Source of the DNA: Tenebrio molitor
Taxonomy: Eukaryota; Arthropoda; Insecta; Coleoptera; Tenebrionidae
Assembly: GCF_963966145.1 (NCBI RefSeq)
Contig: NC_091047.1
Location: 4,402,001-4,466,000 of the forward strand
Reading direction: 5' to 3'
Length of the DNA stretch: 64,000 nucleotides
A program made the position numbers and the translations under genes. This document shows positions 10,620-23,299 of the stretch, one piece after another. The notes beneath the pieces were generated by a model. It was not told the DNA's origin and ran no database searches. It was given only the letters and a program-made list of their open reading frames with translations. Every line of letters begins with the position of its first letter. Position 1 is the stretch's first letter.

Positions 10620-11673
10620 ATCATTTGAAATTCCCAACTCAAATTTTTAACAATTTCGTTTCTAAATCTGACATATTGAAAGAACGGGTTGACAGACAAA
10701 TAATAATTTTTAAAAAACTTGCACATCAGTTAATTTAAATGTTATTTTAGATATAAATTACACTTTCACATACCATGAAGAATAGGTCAAGCAAAATATT
10801 GAACCAAATAATTCACTACATTTTAATTTGCTCTTATTACTAGTAAAAGTTTTTTTTTTCCAAAGTCTAGGTCATACAACACCACTTGCTCAACCTTAAT
10901 TACTAACTTCCATTTTTCACACTGTCATTATAACACTTTTATATTTTATTCCAGTTTAATTATTACTTTTTCAAATGACACAGATTGGATGATTACAAAT
11001 TACAAATTGGTCTCAAATCTGGTTTTCCTTGTGTAATTGTTAAGTCTGAATGTCAAGTACACTACATTAGCGATCTAGAATTAGGAATAAATTATTTATT
11101 AATAACATACAAAGATATGATCAGTTGTTAACATGTCCAATATAATTTAAATAAATCAATAAATCTTCATTATCTTCCTTCACGGTAGACGTCGATGACA
11201 AACAGGATAATAATTTTATCCGCAGATGTTAACCACGATCAGCAACTTTGTGAGCATTCTTGTACTTTTTATTTTTGAATATGGATTAGGATGTCAGAAA
11301 TTACATGTAAATTAAATGGTTTACCTCGTAGTCAAGAAATGTACAAGAAAACTACACCAAAAAATCACTACAATTTCGTCGGAACGAGGTGTAATTTCGT
11401 GAAAACGACAAATTTGGACCAGAAGGACATTATTAATCAATATTTATTTAGATAACAAGGAAGGAAAGTGAATTTTAATCAGTCAAGGGAGAAAATTGGA
11501 GCATCAGAGTAAGCACGCTTGCCGTGACAATAGACTGATTATTTGAAATTTTTACTCCTTAATTGTTACTTTTTGTAATGAAGTTGAAATGAATCAATAT
11601 TCATTTTTCTAAAAGATTCATTTTTCATTTAAAGAAAATCCTTTACGGGTGAAAAGTTGGTGTGAATTGTTTC
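10620..11673. other. AT-rich spacer, no gene seen
   Basis: AT-rich sequence without a long frame or inverted-repeat ends. Confidence 0.4.
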
Positions 11674-12017
11674 TACAGGGTGGGGCATCGTATCGCGACT
11701 TCTAATTAAATAAAATTGCCGAAAATTTTCACACTTACCTGGCTATTTGTAAGGTACATTTCATAATTTTTTTGATAATTTTTCACTTCCAATCAAAGCC
11801 AAAAAAAAAATGAAAATTTCAACCAAAAAGTCAAATTCTGATTTGTATACTGACCTACCCAGATTCACTTCCTATAAATTTAGGTGACAATGGAAACTGT
11901 CATTTTTATGGCAAAGCTGTAAGTAAGAGGCTCAAAACGGCCGGCTACTAGTGAATGGTCCTTTTGTTGGCAAATTATAGATTTTAAATATGTATACTAT
12001 TTTAGGCAACAAAGAGA
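11674..12017 (+). mobile_element. Inverted-repeat element, family F, one end only
   Basis: Begins TACAGGGTGGGGCATCGTAT and follows the reverse complement of the right half of the complete copy at 32384-33129, with an internal deletion. It stops near 12017 before the other terminus. It carries ACTTACCTGG at 11733-11742, a consensus splice donor on the minus strand, kept in the other copies. Confidence 0.7.
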
Positions 12018-12179
12018 AGTTATTACAGTTATTATTTTGGATAATTTAAAAGGGATTAGAAATTTTTCGCGAGCGTATTTCACGAAATAAAAATGTTTTG
12101 AAGGCGCACTTGTTCAGTTTCTTACTTTGCTCGTCTGCAATTATTGTAATTAGTATTTTCAGTTATCTGCTTGTTCCGA

Positions 12180-13400
12180 TAGACCGAAGTTGAAGGTAAA
12201 TGCGCACAACAGTTTCCCCCAGCGAAGCACTCGTCAGTGCTTCAATCTCCACCAATAGAATTTCGTGTAGATTCCTGGTGCGTCCTGCTGGAGACGTCCG
12301 GAAATGTCGATAGAAAATAATACAGAAAATGCAATTAATTTAAATACATGGCTCGACCACCACCCCGATAAATAATTGAATCGGACATTACGTCCGTTCA
12401 GTGGCTCCTCTATTAATTTTCCAGGAGTCGTAGTTCCCGGAACGGGAAGAAAATTTTAATTGATGACCATCACGCATTTTCCACGTACGGTTTAAAGTTT
12501 AAACCCGTTTCATGTCCTGGCCGTGTAATTTGGAGATCTTTCAGCCGCTCCCTTTACCCTACATCTGCAGTACGATTTATTCAAATATTCATGGCTTCGT
12601 GTCAAATAAACATTCGGCGAATTTCTGCAACAGCACGAAGAAGTCGACGAATGGAGACGAGGTACGTAGAGTAATTACAAACCGGGAAAAAATTGTAATG
12701 ATGGTAATAACGGCGCAAGAGCTGCATTTACATTCTGCGGATGGGACAGCTTCATTACTATTTTATAACTCATTCTTAAACGAGGGTAATTATTTTTATT
12801 TCCACGTTTTTCCCCGATTAAGTCGGGTCCGAGGACTATACTTGGATGTTGCCAATTTGAAAAAGCGTCCAGACCGACAATTTGCTGAAAATTCGTCAGG
12901 AGCGGCACATCGCCACCCGGAGCCGCGCGGACGCTTGGAACCCCGCGCGGCGCTCGCCCGAAATGGCGACACGAGCGGCGTCCCGGAGAAAAATTTAAAT
13001 CGAGCGCACGTTTATCCCCGAAATTACCATAATTTCGTCAAAATCGATTACAATCCTCAAGGTGGTGTTTGCTATCGACAGTGCAATTAATGTAAAACGT
13101 GTGTTTAAGGATAGCGGACAATGGCGGCCAGGAAATTATCCTCTTCGGTTCGATTTTTTTTCGATATTTCGCCGGTAATTGTGGTGTTTGGGGAATTTTT
13201 GCAACGCCGGAAATTTCGCGAGATTTTGTTTGTGGGGCGATTATGGGGGCGGGTACAGAAAACGAGCGCGCCGCCATTAAAATCGGGGCGAAAATCGAAA
13301 ATTCCCGCTTGGGACTTTGGACAAATTAATTTGCATTTGATTAAAATGCGGCGTGGCCGGCATTATCTTAATTTGTGGTTTTATCTATGATATAAATATT
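12180..13400. other. GC-richer island
   Basis: Long CG-rich island with frames open on both strands; the longest is 12512-13090 plus, 192 codons. Simultaneous openness in several frames and lack of any recognised domain argue against a single large exon. One internal exon-like unit is listed separately at 12571-12661. The 12900-12990 part is very CG-rich. Confidence 0.35.
12571..12661 (+). CDS. Candidate internal exon, unrecognised
   Basis: A pyrimidine-rich tract ending CTACATCTGCAG (12559-12570) is a good acceptor. 91 bp later GACGAG is followed by GTACGTAG, a plausible donor. Two of the three frames are open across the interval. One ends in residues NSTKKSTNGDE; another contains an internal ATG and an Arg/Ser-rich tail. 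I recognise neither. It lies in a CG-rich island with no neighbouring exon that I can join to it. Chance splice-like signals are common enough that this is only a candidate. Confidence 0.25.
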
Positions 13401-16089
13401 TCATAACAAAACTACCGAAATGTCGAACATCAGAAGCGCTTAATGATAGGGAAAGCGCGCTTTACCTAAAAAGAACTAACGTCAAAAGTATGATAATGAA
13501 TGCAAATGATCCAAGTCGACGACGAAAAAAACCCATTTTAATAAACATGAGTAAAGCTAAGTAGCATGCTGGGGAAAAAATTTTTTTTGAATAATTTAAT
13601 AAATAATATGGCGCTCCGGCGCCGGTAAATAAACTTTTAAGAGGCAAATGAGTCATTGTCTAGACGTAAACACCTCACTAAAAGAGTTAATTTCTGGAGG
13701 ATAATTCGGGGTAATTATTTAGTTTCGATGGTCTTGCTCTAAACTCTATTAATTGTTGTTTTTAAACCAGAAGAATTCACTGCAGTTGGTGTAACGAAGA
13801 GATTTGCCATCAGGAATGTAACTGAAACAATCAAAGTGAACTTTCAATCTTTCTATTAGTGAAGCAAACAAATACCTTCAAATGAAATTAATTTTCGACA
13901 AAACACTCGAAAGAGAAAAATTTGAAATGAAAAAAGAACTAATAAGTAAAATAAACAATAAATGCCAAAGAATTTTTTATTTTCGTTTTAGATTTTCATT
14001 CAAACTTTGTATTGTGTTCTCATTAAACTGAAAAAAGAAATGTTAAGACTGTTAATCTGCTGACACCCGCACTGCAATTTTCTTCAATTTTGAAGAACGC
14101 GAAGAGTAGTATAAAATGTTGGAATTTTAACAAAAGACCTTTGTAGAAGTAAAAGATATTTTGATAGTAAAGAAGAAGTCTTGGTTAGCAAATCTATAAG
14201 AATTATTTGTGACAGTACAAGCTGCAAAAGACATATTTAGGGAAATATAATACCTTTAAAAAAATATGTATTTTAGTGACAAACATTTCAAGCCATGGTG
14301 GCAAATAGGTGGTGCAGCGCAAATTTGTAGCTATCTTTGTCCTACACATTAATTACCAATATGCGTCATCTTTCTCTCTTGCGACGTTACCATGACAACA
14401 AGTGCGACCGTCGCAAGTCAACTTGAAATCGGCCTCTTAGTCTCAAAAAATATAGCAGATTTAAGAATGGTTAAAATTTCAGTGGGGTATTTTTATGACG
14501 TAAGGTAAAATTAAATTAACTCATTATTTTCATTGTGATTTGAATTATTTTCTCGTAACGTAAGAAACTTGTAAATAAATAACTAGAGCAGTGAAGTGCC
14601 GTTTCACCAATAAAAACAAGTAACATGTGTTACTTCTTGGATTACTTTTTAAAATTTCTTCTTCTCACTGCGGCAAAACAGAGAGAACTGGGATAATCTT
14701 GCATAGCTATAAAAAAAAAATGCAAATTGTTTATGCTACGTTTTGTTATGTTTCTCATTATTGAAATGTTCAAAAGAATATGTCAGAATGAGGCAATTCT
14801 GACCAACGATTTGTTGATTTTATTTATTGCCAAGTTTGTTTCTAATGTGCATCTCAAAATGTAAATTTTTGGCATTTCAAGGTGCCTCTGCGCCTAGCCA
14901 TAGTAGTAAAAAAAAATAAAATAAAATACATGAGTGTCAGTTGCCCAGAAAGTAAGACATTCGTGGGTGCAGGATGTTAAGTAAATAAATTAACAATAAA
15001 ATTAGCTATCGAAACATTCGGCATGATTATTAATAATTACTATTATTTCTGGACAACTGATGTTCTAAATCTCAATTTTTTTATTGTTCTTTAATTCATA
15101 ACAATTATTTTCCAAAGCGTTATCACTTATCATCAGTGATCAGATTAACTGAATGATATACTTTTAGTGGCTTTTATGCGATTGGTAAAAATTATCAGTT
15201 AGCATTTTATAACAAAATAAAAGTAATCGCCGATAATTTTAATCACAATTGTAGCAGAATCTTGGAGAATTGTAGATAAAAATAAGGATAATGTGTTGAA
15301 TCCTTCTTTATTAGTTACTGAAGGTAAATTACAATTTTGTGAAAGAGGAGACAAATAAAATATTTCATTTTTCTAATACCTATTTTTTAGGGAAATGTTA
15401 ATAATATTTGTAAAAATTAGTAGATAAGAGCAATATGAGAGTTAAAAAACTCTAAGTAAAAGAATTTATTGTTTTAATCTTAAAGAATGTTTTTATGAAG
15501 AATTTGAATTTTGACTTTTATTAAGCATTAAAAAATATATTATTATGTTTATAAACCTGCAGTGTTTCTTCAAGTTAATTTTGTTAATGTCTCAGCAATC
15601 TTGAGGTTTTACCACAAGCTCTTCTAAACAACATTCTTCCCTTCCCAACTGTTGTGTATTCTGTACAAATAAAAATATTTCTTGTAAGTTGTCTGACTAA
15701 GAGTACAAGATAAATAATATTTATGGCAGATAAAAAGCCTTATGGGATCTAAGCTATTTGAACATTTTTGGATAATATGTATTTGGAAATTTTTTTAAAT
15801 TGTTAAAAATTTTAACCGATTTAGAGATTATTACAATTTTAATTTCTTATTTTATAAATTAGCACAATTAATAAATGGTTTTTATCAATAAGTATGTTAC
15901 AAACTATTGTAAACAAAAACCTTTTACAAATATATAATTATTCAATTTAGTACTTGTAATTTTGGATAACTAGACAAGAACAAATAAGTGTTTCAAATAT
16001 TTTCTTCGCACATATTTTATTTTTGTTAGAATAGTCTTTAACGATCATTCAAAAAAGAGATAAGCAACAAAACCTTGAATTTCTCGTTA
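13401..16089. other. Long AT-rich spacer, no gene seen
   Basis: AT-rich throughout. It includes short A-runs (14709-14718, 14909-14917) and a small hairpin GTCAGAAT/ATTCTGAC near 14790. The stretch 14290-14440 is slightly GC-richer and resembles transposon sequence, but I cannot classify it. Confidence 0.4.
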
Positions 16090-16140
16090 TAGTCACCAAT
16101 CATTCCCGATCTGAATCCCATAGAATATACCAGGAGCGTA
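16090..16140 (+). pseudogene. Short Tc1-type transposase remnant
   Basis: In one frame (16093 onward) the bases read SPIIPDLNPIEYT, close to the SPDLNPIE block near the third catalytic acidic residue of Tc1-family transposases. Nothing else of the protein is visible on either side, so this is at best a tiny fossil. Confidence 0.35.
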
Positions 16141-16269
16141 TATACCTACTATTGGGAATACAGTTTCATTTTTTGTAGTTTATCGTCATTAAATAGATCT
16201 ACAAATTTAAAAAAATATACCTATACATAATTCCTTAGGAATAGGTGGTGGTACCCTGAAGTAGGGCTG

Positions 16270-16375
16270 GCGAAGCTCATATTTATGATGAAGCTGTAAA
16301 TAAAAAGCTTCAAAAGGGTAAAGAATCCTTTTGTTGATAAACGATACCATTTTGTCATAAATCATTTAATTCGTT
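16270..16375 (+). mobile_element. Fragment of family F element, highly diverged
   Basis: Matches the family F interior in order: AAGCTGTAAATAA, then TTCAA, TCCTTTTG, GATACCATTTTGTCATAAAT. It corresponds to 42010-42110 in the better copy. No terminus remains. Confidence 0.45.
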
Positions 16376-16590
16376 CGTCTTGCAATAAAGACCGCAATTA
16401 TGTAACAAACTAATTCAGTTCTTCTAATTTTGATTGCTGAATCCAATATTCCACTAGATGAAAATTCACTTTACTTAAAATTTAATAGATAAATTAACAG
16501 AATCTACTAAAAAAAAATCACGAAAACTGCTCCCACGATATGCATTAACAAAGAATTACAAAAAAAAAAAAATAATGTGCTTTATCATTA

Positions 16591-16926
16591 TACAGGGTTA
16601 TTATAAATGATTGTAGTTCAAGTAGGCGTAAAAACTGAATGTAAAATTTATGGTTGCCGCTCTATATAAAAAACATCAAAATGATGTGAATAAGTAAATA
16701 CTTACACACCGTTCACTCACAGGAGTTAAATTGGGTGCAAAACAACTCAATATTTGTGGATTCAATCATTAATTTTAAAAAAATAAATAAAACCCTCATC
16801 ACCGCACTTTTCACCTAAAAAATGACAGTGACAGCGACAAAAATTGACAGTTCACATGAAAGCGGCAAAAAATTCATAACATGTGCATGGCCTGCTTCAA
16901 CTACAATCATTTATAATAACCCTGTA
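16591..16926. mobile_element. Inverted-repeat element, family G, complete
   Basis: TACAGGGTTATTATAAATGA at 16591 and its near-exact inverse ending at 16926 give terminal repeats of about 37 bp (the inner arm includes TTCAAGTAGGC versus GCCTGCTTCAA). The 336-bp interior is non-coding; the 60-codon frame inside is not a gene. The ends are TA, as expected for Tc1/mariner-mobilised MITEs. Related at the ends to family A. Confidence 0.75.
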
Positions 16927-17100
16927 CAAGGGATCCCAGCTAGGAGTTTCAGGTCTTATATTTCTATTATTTATGGACCCATTTTTGTGAAATTTGGAAT
17001 ATAGGTATTCTAGTGAATGAAGAATAAATTACTGGTAATAACACGTTCGATTAATTTAAATTTAAATTCAACAAGCCTTTACGTCCATAAATATCGCACG

Positions 17101-17410
17101 TTCAAATGAAATCCTGGACTGAGTAGGCGTTGGAAAAAGTAAGCCGTTTAGAACAGTGTAAAGTTTGAATTTCCCGCCGTTTCACACGATGACATATGTT
17201 TATGTTTAATCGGGACATAATTAAACATGTTTCTTTTCAGCAAAGGGCGCCCTTAGATATTTGCTTCGAGAATAGAAATCGTTAAGTTATTCTATTTTTA
17301 ATGTAAAACATTGCAAAGAAAGAAAAAAAGAAAGATTTTTTTGGCTCTAAATTTTAGGTTAGCTGTCAACATGCTCCAATTAATCTACGCTTTAAAAAAC
17401 CACAATTGAC
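17101..17410. mobile_element. Family C element, copy 2, inverted and truncated
   Basis: Starts TTCAAATGAAATCCTGGACT and follows the reverse complement of 3596-3947 closely, including CAAAGGGCGCCCTTAGATAT. It breaks off at CACAATTGAC (17410) before the second terminal repeat. Confidence 0.75.
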
Positions 17411-18399
17411 GCGATACAAACATATTGCAAAACATTAGCAATAATTGTAGGTTTCGTTTGGAAAAATGCATTGAGGCAAATGGTAGTGCATTTGAACAGA
17501 AATTGCAGGAACCTCCAAAATTTCACAATGATGCTCATTTGTTTCATGGATATGCGCGTTTTTAATACCTTTTGGAAAATTAACACGGTTTTTTCTTCTT
17601 TTTCTTGTAGTACGACTGCCTTTAGGAATTTTTGCGGAAGTCATTGTTTATTGTGGTTCTCCTGTTTAGTATAAACCTTAACCGATTTAATTCACAAATA
17701 AAGGGAGTTAAAATGGCGTTTTTATGACTGGAGCTTCTTGAACAACGCGGGATTAATCTCCATCCTTAAAATTATTTTAGCTTTTTGTTGTCAATGTTTA
17801 TCAATCCATCTTATTTAACTTGTCCTCCAAATATGATTTCATTTCATTATTTGTAGTTTAAAGTTAATTCTAGTTCTTAATTAAACTATTAAAAGCTAGA
17901 AAATGTCGCTAATTCTTGTAGATATTTTACTAAATTAAAAGAATGCTCTGATCAGGCCAAACCTTGAATTAAATTTTAAGCTGAAGATATAAAAATATTG
18001 TCGTCACATAAAATATTTCTTTACAAGTTTTAATATTAAACAAATGTATAAAAATGTGTCTACTAATATCTAGAATCTAAAAAAATTAATAGTGATTACT
18101 TCAGTAGTGTAATTCTCATTTTATCTACACCTGAAATTTTTTTATCAACCGTAGTAAATAATACACATGTTTAATAATTCATAACAATAGATAAACATAA
18201 TTTATATGAAATTCTAATAAATCAGAATTGTTCGTGTTTAAAGACAATTTCTATTAAAAGCTTGTAGGTAAAAATTTTTTACCTTGCCACTCGTTGTACT
18301 CATTTGTATCTATTTACACTTCTGCCAACCAACAAAGTGTAAAATTTCAGAAATCACCGATCTAATCATGTATTTTTTCTACAATCATTACTGTTTGTT
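17411..18399. other. AT-rich spacer, no gene seen
   Basis: AT-rich. Overlapping short frames at 17392-17674 on both strands have no recognisable content. A minus-strand ATG followed by seven codons and GTAAAA near 18290-18330 was considered and not retained. Confidence 0.4.
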
Positions 18400-19640
18400 A
18401 TCGATACAGCTCCCGTTCCTTTTGTCGTCTTTCATACCTGCGCAATCAACCGGAAATTAAACTCTAATGGGCCCAAGAAAAAACCTCTCTCGTTACAGTT
18501 CCTCAGCGGGTACCATTTTGCTGGGAGAAAGCTCCTGGATTTTTACGAAAAACCGGATTAATTCGCCACCGAACGAGCACGCCATTAATTTAGAAAATTC
18601 CATTAAAAACGCCGGCTATTGACAGCCAATGGGATCGCTTTGTTAAATTAAGTAAAGAAAACAGCCAGTCATACCACGGCAGTTTTATCAACTTATGCGT
18701 TGAAGCAATAACAAACGACCAATCAATGGGCGATCAAACGGCCGATACTTCCACCATCCACCCATCGATCTGGGCGATTGTATGCATGGTACAGCTATAT
18801 AATTTCCTATACATACACACCCACAAACTCTGTGATACACCTCACCTTGTGTCTGCAGTTAATCGTTCGTTATAATACACCAAAATGGACGGCCATGAAA
18901 AAATTATTAAGCCCAAACTTCACTTTTTATAATGCATTTTTCATAATGCGTAATAAAGGACGTCTCCGTTGTCGTTTTGTTAATTTTTCATCAATTCAAT
19001 TACTTAACCTGTACGTTCACCGCGATATTATCGGTTGTGTTTTTTCCTTTTGCCTCCAATCAATAAATAACTGCATTCAATACAAAATTATTAACGACAT
19101 CTACTCGCCGCAATGGACGATTTAATTGGTGGGTGGTTGGTATTGTGGCGGATGGGAAAAAATCGCCGGTGACGGTCGCCGCCGCCGCCGCCATCTATTC
19201 GCTCGCAGCGGGTTGCGTGAGATTACGAGATTGATAATTAAATATATATGAGGTAATTAATTAGGGAACATCAACGGACACACAGATCCATTAGTAAATC
19301 ATACGTTATTGCGGAATTATTACGCATGAGAAACGGATATTATTTATTTCTCTGGGACCAATTTGATTTCTTTGTTGTAATTTTTTTATTCTCTCGTGTG
19401 TTATTACCCGCCAAGATTGATGACTCAGTAATTGTAATTAGCTGTTGATTTGAGACAGTTTTCGAATTTTCCCAGGGATTAATTACGACGAGTGCATCGC
19501 GTTGCTGGCTTTTTGCACATTTCACGCAGAAAATAAATACATTCCGCTTCACTTTCTGCTCGTTTTTGCAAATGCCGCACTAGTGCGGAAATGACGCTCT
19601 TACCGACACTCTAATTAATTTGGTTGATGGCCTGGAACAA
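18400..19640. other. GC-richer island with (GCC)n
   Basis: Repeat-poor stretch with many ATTAAT/TTAATT cores next to CG-rich words and a (GCC)5 microsatellite at 19177-19193. A 115-codon plus-strand frame (18778-19125) starts on a non-ATG codon and has no domain I know. Candidate enhancer-like DNA. Confidence 0.35.
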
Positions 19641-19855
19641 CACCGATCAAGATAAAGAACATTTAGCTACACTCTCTTCTTTAAATTTATTCATATCTTT
19701 AAATAGGAAAATCGTAGGTAATAATAGGTACTAATATTGCTAATGATAATGATCTTTATTAACGCAAAAAAATTACTAGGTAAGTCATGCATGACAAAAC
19801 GAACAGATAAAACGAAAAATACTTTGGTTCAAAGAATTTTTGATTTTTTTTTGTA

Positions 19856-20040
19856 TACAGGGTGTTTCAGAAATTGTGTCCCAGAAAAAATGAGGAAACA
19901 CGGGATCGCATTCTGATGTGTAATTTTGAAGAAGAAAAAATCTAGCTTGAAAGATATTCGAGAAAACAACGAAAACAAAAATATTTTATGTGCAGCAGTA
20001 TGAGTCTCAGCAGCGTCTTGAATAAAGTGGACCAACAGAA
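19856..20040 (+). mobile_element. Single transposon end (TACAGGGTG), partner not found
   Basis: TACAGGGTGTTTCAGAAATT at 19856 has the same terminal heptamer as families A, B, G, H and J, but no inverted partner lies in the next kilobase. Extent is uncertain. Confidence 0.4.
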
Positions 20041-20149
20041 AATCTCCTTCATTGTTATAATTTTCAAAACTGCTCAGTTCTCTTTGCTGGAAGCTTTTCA
20101 GTTTAATTTTCCGATCTAGTTCTAGACCTTTGGGAACAAAATAAATGGG

Positions 20150-20960
20150 AACTGGTGTAAAATGACCCGAAGCTGCGACTCAAGTGTTGTAATCTGTTTC
20201 CCATCGACGCCGAAAGAGAAGTGTAACAGCCCAGACGTGAATAATGATCATTACACGCATTTCATTATCCAACAATTTGTATTGTTGCTAAATAACACAC
20301 CTGCAGCAACATATCACTCCTTTCGTGTATGTCATAGCACAGTGTGCAAATTTCACCAACAATTTAACCTCTTAAACGTGCTACAATTGCCAAACTGAAC
20401 ACTGCAACCTCCTCCGCTTCCTTCGCAAGCTCTTCCTCCGACGTCTCCTCTCGCCACTTGTAGATTGATTTCAAGCAATTTAACGGCCTAAGTGTCCCAA
20501 AGAAGCCGTAATTGTTGACTTCTTGTGCGTGTGCACTCTTCGCCGCCGCCGGAATTTCGCATAATTAAAATGGTGGCGCTTCCGCGGCGGCGGCGGCGGC
20601 GTGTGGATAACACCTCCGTCAAATTACGCAAGAGAACGGTGATTTACAAAGACGTCGCCGGCGCTTTTTTACTCGTCTAATGTGTATAATTAAACAGTAG
20701 TTCGCGACGGGGGGCGCTGGTTTATTGATGGGCCCCCCGCTGGGGCGCATAATGCCTCGAATGCGCCCCCTGGGACTAACTCATTACGGAATCCCAGATC
20801 TACCTGCCGCCTGAAATTGGATACAACATAATATCGCGGAGGATGTGAGAAGGGTTTGCGGGCATTTCCTGCATCACAATGACAAGTCACTGTTGAAACA
20901 ATACTGGAGGTTGGCTTTGGTGGCGCGACCTCTGCCGACCGAACGGCGCAGCTAAGTGTG
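20150..20960. other. GC-richer island with (GCG)n
   Basis: CG-rich island with GCG repeats at 20583-20601. Two open stretches are notable but weak: a plus frame from the ATG at 20162 to 20398, and a minus frame over 20690-20890 containing an acceptor-like CCAATTTCAG and a donor-like CAG before GTAGAT. Neither encodes a peptide I recognise. Confidence 0.35.
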
Positions 20961-21165
20961 TCATTAGTGTCACAAGCAATAGCTTACATTTTTGATAACA
21001 TTTCAGACATGTCATTACAGTTGTTACAAAGCGGTTATCATTTGTTCCATTTATTTTTCTACAGCTTTATCTAAAATTGGTTTCAAATGAATAGTCATAG
21101 TTTTTTGAAGCTAAGCTTCTACACTTTGAATTGTGCACAAAAAGACTCACTTCTATTCTTAATGA

Positions 21166-21632
21166 TACAGGGTGTCTCACAATTCGCGAATTCCGAATTC
21201 AGAGCGTGGTAGGGAAGGACTCAGTGGAGCTCGAAAAATACTTAGAAAAAAAATTTCGCTATTCCTGAAGAAGATATAAGCACTTTAATTTTGTTCAATA
21301 CATAGCAGCCTTCATATTCACAGTGACAAAATACTATTCTAGCTACGTTGCCGTTTCATTTTTAAGAAAAATTACAAAAATTTAAGATTTTTTTACTCCA
21401 AAGTAAAGCAATTGTTTTACGTTATTATTTTTCACAATCGTCTACACCATAAATAACAATAAACACTGAACTTTTCAGCCTGTAAGAAAACGCTCTTCAA
21501 AGAGTGTACCTTCAGGCCAATGTATCTTTGTGGGGGGAGTCCTGATTTTGTTTTATTTTCATATTTGGACTACTGAAGTGATCCCCTACAACGCTCTGAA
21601 TTTGGAATTCGTGAATTTTGAGACACCCTGTA
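21166..21632. mobile_element. Inverted-repeat element, family H, complete
   Basis: Terminal repeats of about 42 bp: TACAGGGTGTCTCACAATTC at 21166 and its inverse ending at 21632 (AGACACCCTGTA). The 467-bp interior has no transposase. TA at both outer ends fits a Tc1/mariner-type target. Confidence 0.8.
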
Positions 21633-21805
21633 TAATCTACCATTGTTCACAATTTTTTTATTGTCGCACCTGCAGCCTTATTTTACTCCAATTATTTGTC
21701 TACGCAACTTTAATAAAATTTGCAGTATAATTCAACGAAAAAATCCTTCAAGAAAGTGACAAAACCAATTTTAATATTATGAAAAAACTTATTACAAGAA
21801 ATTAT

Positions 21806-21888
21806 ATAAAATTATGTGTGACTAAAGAAACGGACTCGAAAAGAGTATAAAAGTGCATAAAATTGCATAAAATTATGTGTGACTAAAG
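21806..21888 (+). repeat. Short direct repeat, 22 bp twice
   Basis: Two exact copies of a 22-bp word ending TTATGTGTGACTAAAG lie at 21806-21827 and 21867-21888, 61 bp apart, in AT-rich DNA. Confidence 0.7.
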
Positions 21889-22089
21889 CCAAACTAAACG
21901 TAATGCCACTGAAAAAGGAAAGGAATTGTATACCTGCTCTGGCCATAAATCCTGCCAGATTTGACACACTGTTTACAAAAATCCTCGTCCATTTTAATAA
22001 ATTTAATTTTAATTTTAATATGTAGATTTGCACACCAATTACATTATCATCATTATTATCATATCATTACACCATATTACATCAATTTA

Positions 22090-23170
22090 CGTCATTACAC
22101 GTGATCTCATAAATTATCGTGGAGCGTTTGAAAAATGTCCCGCTGCAACGAATTAATTTGCGCGGGCGCTTTTTTGGGCCGTTTTTTGCAAAGCACATCC
22201 CGGAACGAGCGAATTCCTCCGGTGGCGACAAAAAGCTCTGGCAAAACGGTACAAACCTCGATTTTCAGTATTAGAAAGCTTGGACAAAAACGCCACCAAT
22301 CTCGCATCAACCCACAAAACAAATTGATTTCCGAGATGATACCACGTCCGCCCGACCTCAGTCCCACAAAAGAGCAATTTATTACGGGCAAAAAACCATT
22401 TTCGGGGAGGCAATTATGTAGATTGTTGCAATTTCCGCGCGTAATAGAAACTTTTTCATCTGGCGCGAACCATCACGCCTCCGGATTTTTTCCCGGACCA
22501 TCGAGATGGTGCTCTGATTGGCACCGCGTCTAGCACAATCGTTACGATGAATGACGCATCAAGATGATAAAGAAAAGAATGTTAAAACAGTCGGTATTTT
22601 CCCATGGCCACCACTTCAACTACTGTTCTATCGGCTCTTCACCGGCCTCTTCATATCTCGCATCTTCCAGCCATTTCCCCTTTGTTTTGGCTGAAGGAGT
22701 CTCTTTAATTGTGCCTCTTTCTCCAGCACATCGACGACGGCCGACTCACGGCTAACTGTACCCGCTGAAGAGGCCGAGATGGACTTGGAGAGCCGGTGGG
22801 AGGACTTTTTCGCAAACGTTCCCATTGTCGAGGGAAAGACGCGGAAAAAAATTAATTAAACCGATGCTGCTGACAACCTAACGGCTTTTTTCTCGCCCAT
22901 TCAATACATTTTTTTCTAAACCCCGTACGCTATCTCTATATGGTGCGCCTTTCATCCACGTCAAATCAAGTGGGCGAATCATTTTTCTACTCCACTTGTG
23001 ACAGCTTTTGTCTACAGTTCTTTCCCCGACCAACACCGACAGCGCCAGATCTCTGAGCAATAAATCAGTACAAGGAAGATTTATGTCGTCCTGTAATTTA
23101 TTGCGTTGATTATTATTTAATTAGTACAAATGGAAGACTTATCTGCGCGATGCGGCCCAAAAAAATCATT
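22090..23170. other. GC-richer island
   Basis: CG-containing island with frames open on both strands between 22107 and 22533. The minus-strand ORF at 22628-22825 is listed separately. The remainder is repeat-poor and non-coding as far as I can see. Confidence 0.35.
22628..22825 (-). CDS. Unrecognised 65-codon ORF, possible first coding exon
   Basis: From an ATG at 22825 in a good insect start context (CGACAATGG), the frame begins MGTFAKKSSHRLSKSISASS and runs to a stop at 22628. Third positions are GC-rich for roughly the first 36 codons, unlike the AT-rich flanks, which is coding-like. A strong donor hexamer GTGAGT lies at 22749-22744 after 25 codons, so a first exon of 22750-22825 is one reading; a weaker donor (CCG before GTGAAG) lies near the end of the frame. 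An N-terminal Gly and Ser/Lys-rich start could allow N-myristoylation, which is speculative. Nothing joins it to a second exon. Confidence 0.3.
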   Translation of the reverse strand: MGTFAKKSSHRLSKSISASSAGTVSRESAVVDVLEKEAQLKRLLQPKQRGNGWKMRDMKRPVKSR

Positions 23171-23299
23171 TATATTATGCAAATGCGCTAATTGAATGAA
23201 TCACGTCAAAAAGTGACAGATGTTGCCTGTTTCGATTTAATTGGGCAATTTTAGGTTAACTAGCTATATGTTTGCTCTTTCAGTTTGCATCTAATTTGA

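Noticed and set aside
12512..13090. 192-codon plus-strand frame, the longest outside mobile DNA apart from the minus frame at 23918-24508
   Set aside because: It lies in a CG-rich island where several frames on both strands are open, has no domain, and crosses better exon-like borders. Only the 12571-12661 part is kept as a weak candidate.
16081..16160. A full Tc1 element around the PDLNPIE motif
   Set aside because: No other transposase block or inverted terminal repeat could be found beside the seven matching residues.
18290..18330. Minus-strand ATG with seven codons followed by GTAAAA
   Set aside because: Too short to distinguish from chance in AT-rich DNA.
18778..19125. 115-codon plus-strand frame
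   Set aside because: Starts on a non-ATG codon, composition follows the AT-rich DNA, and no domain is seen.
20690..20890. Minus-strand exon-like frame with CAG before GTAGAT
   Set aside because: Weak donor, two frames open, and starts on GTG. Mentioned only within the island entry.
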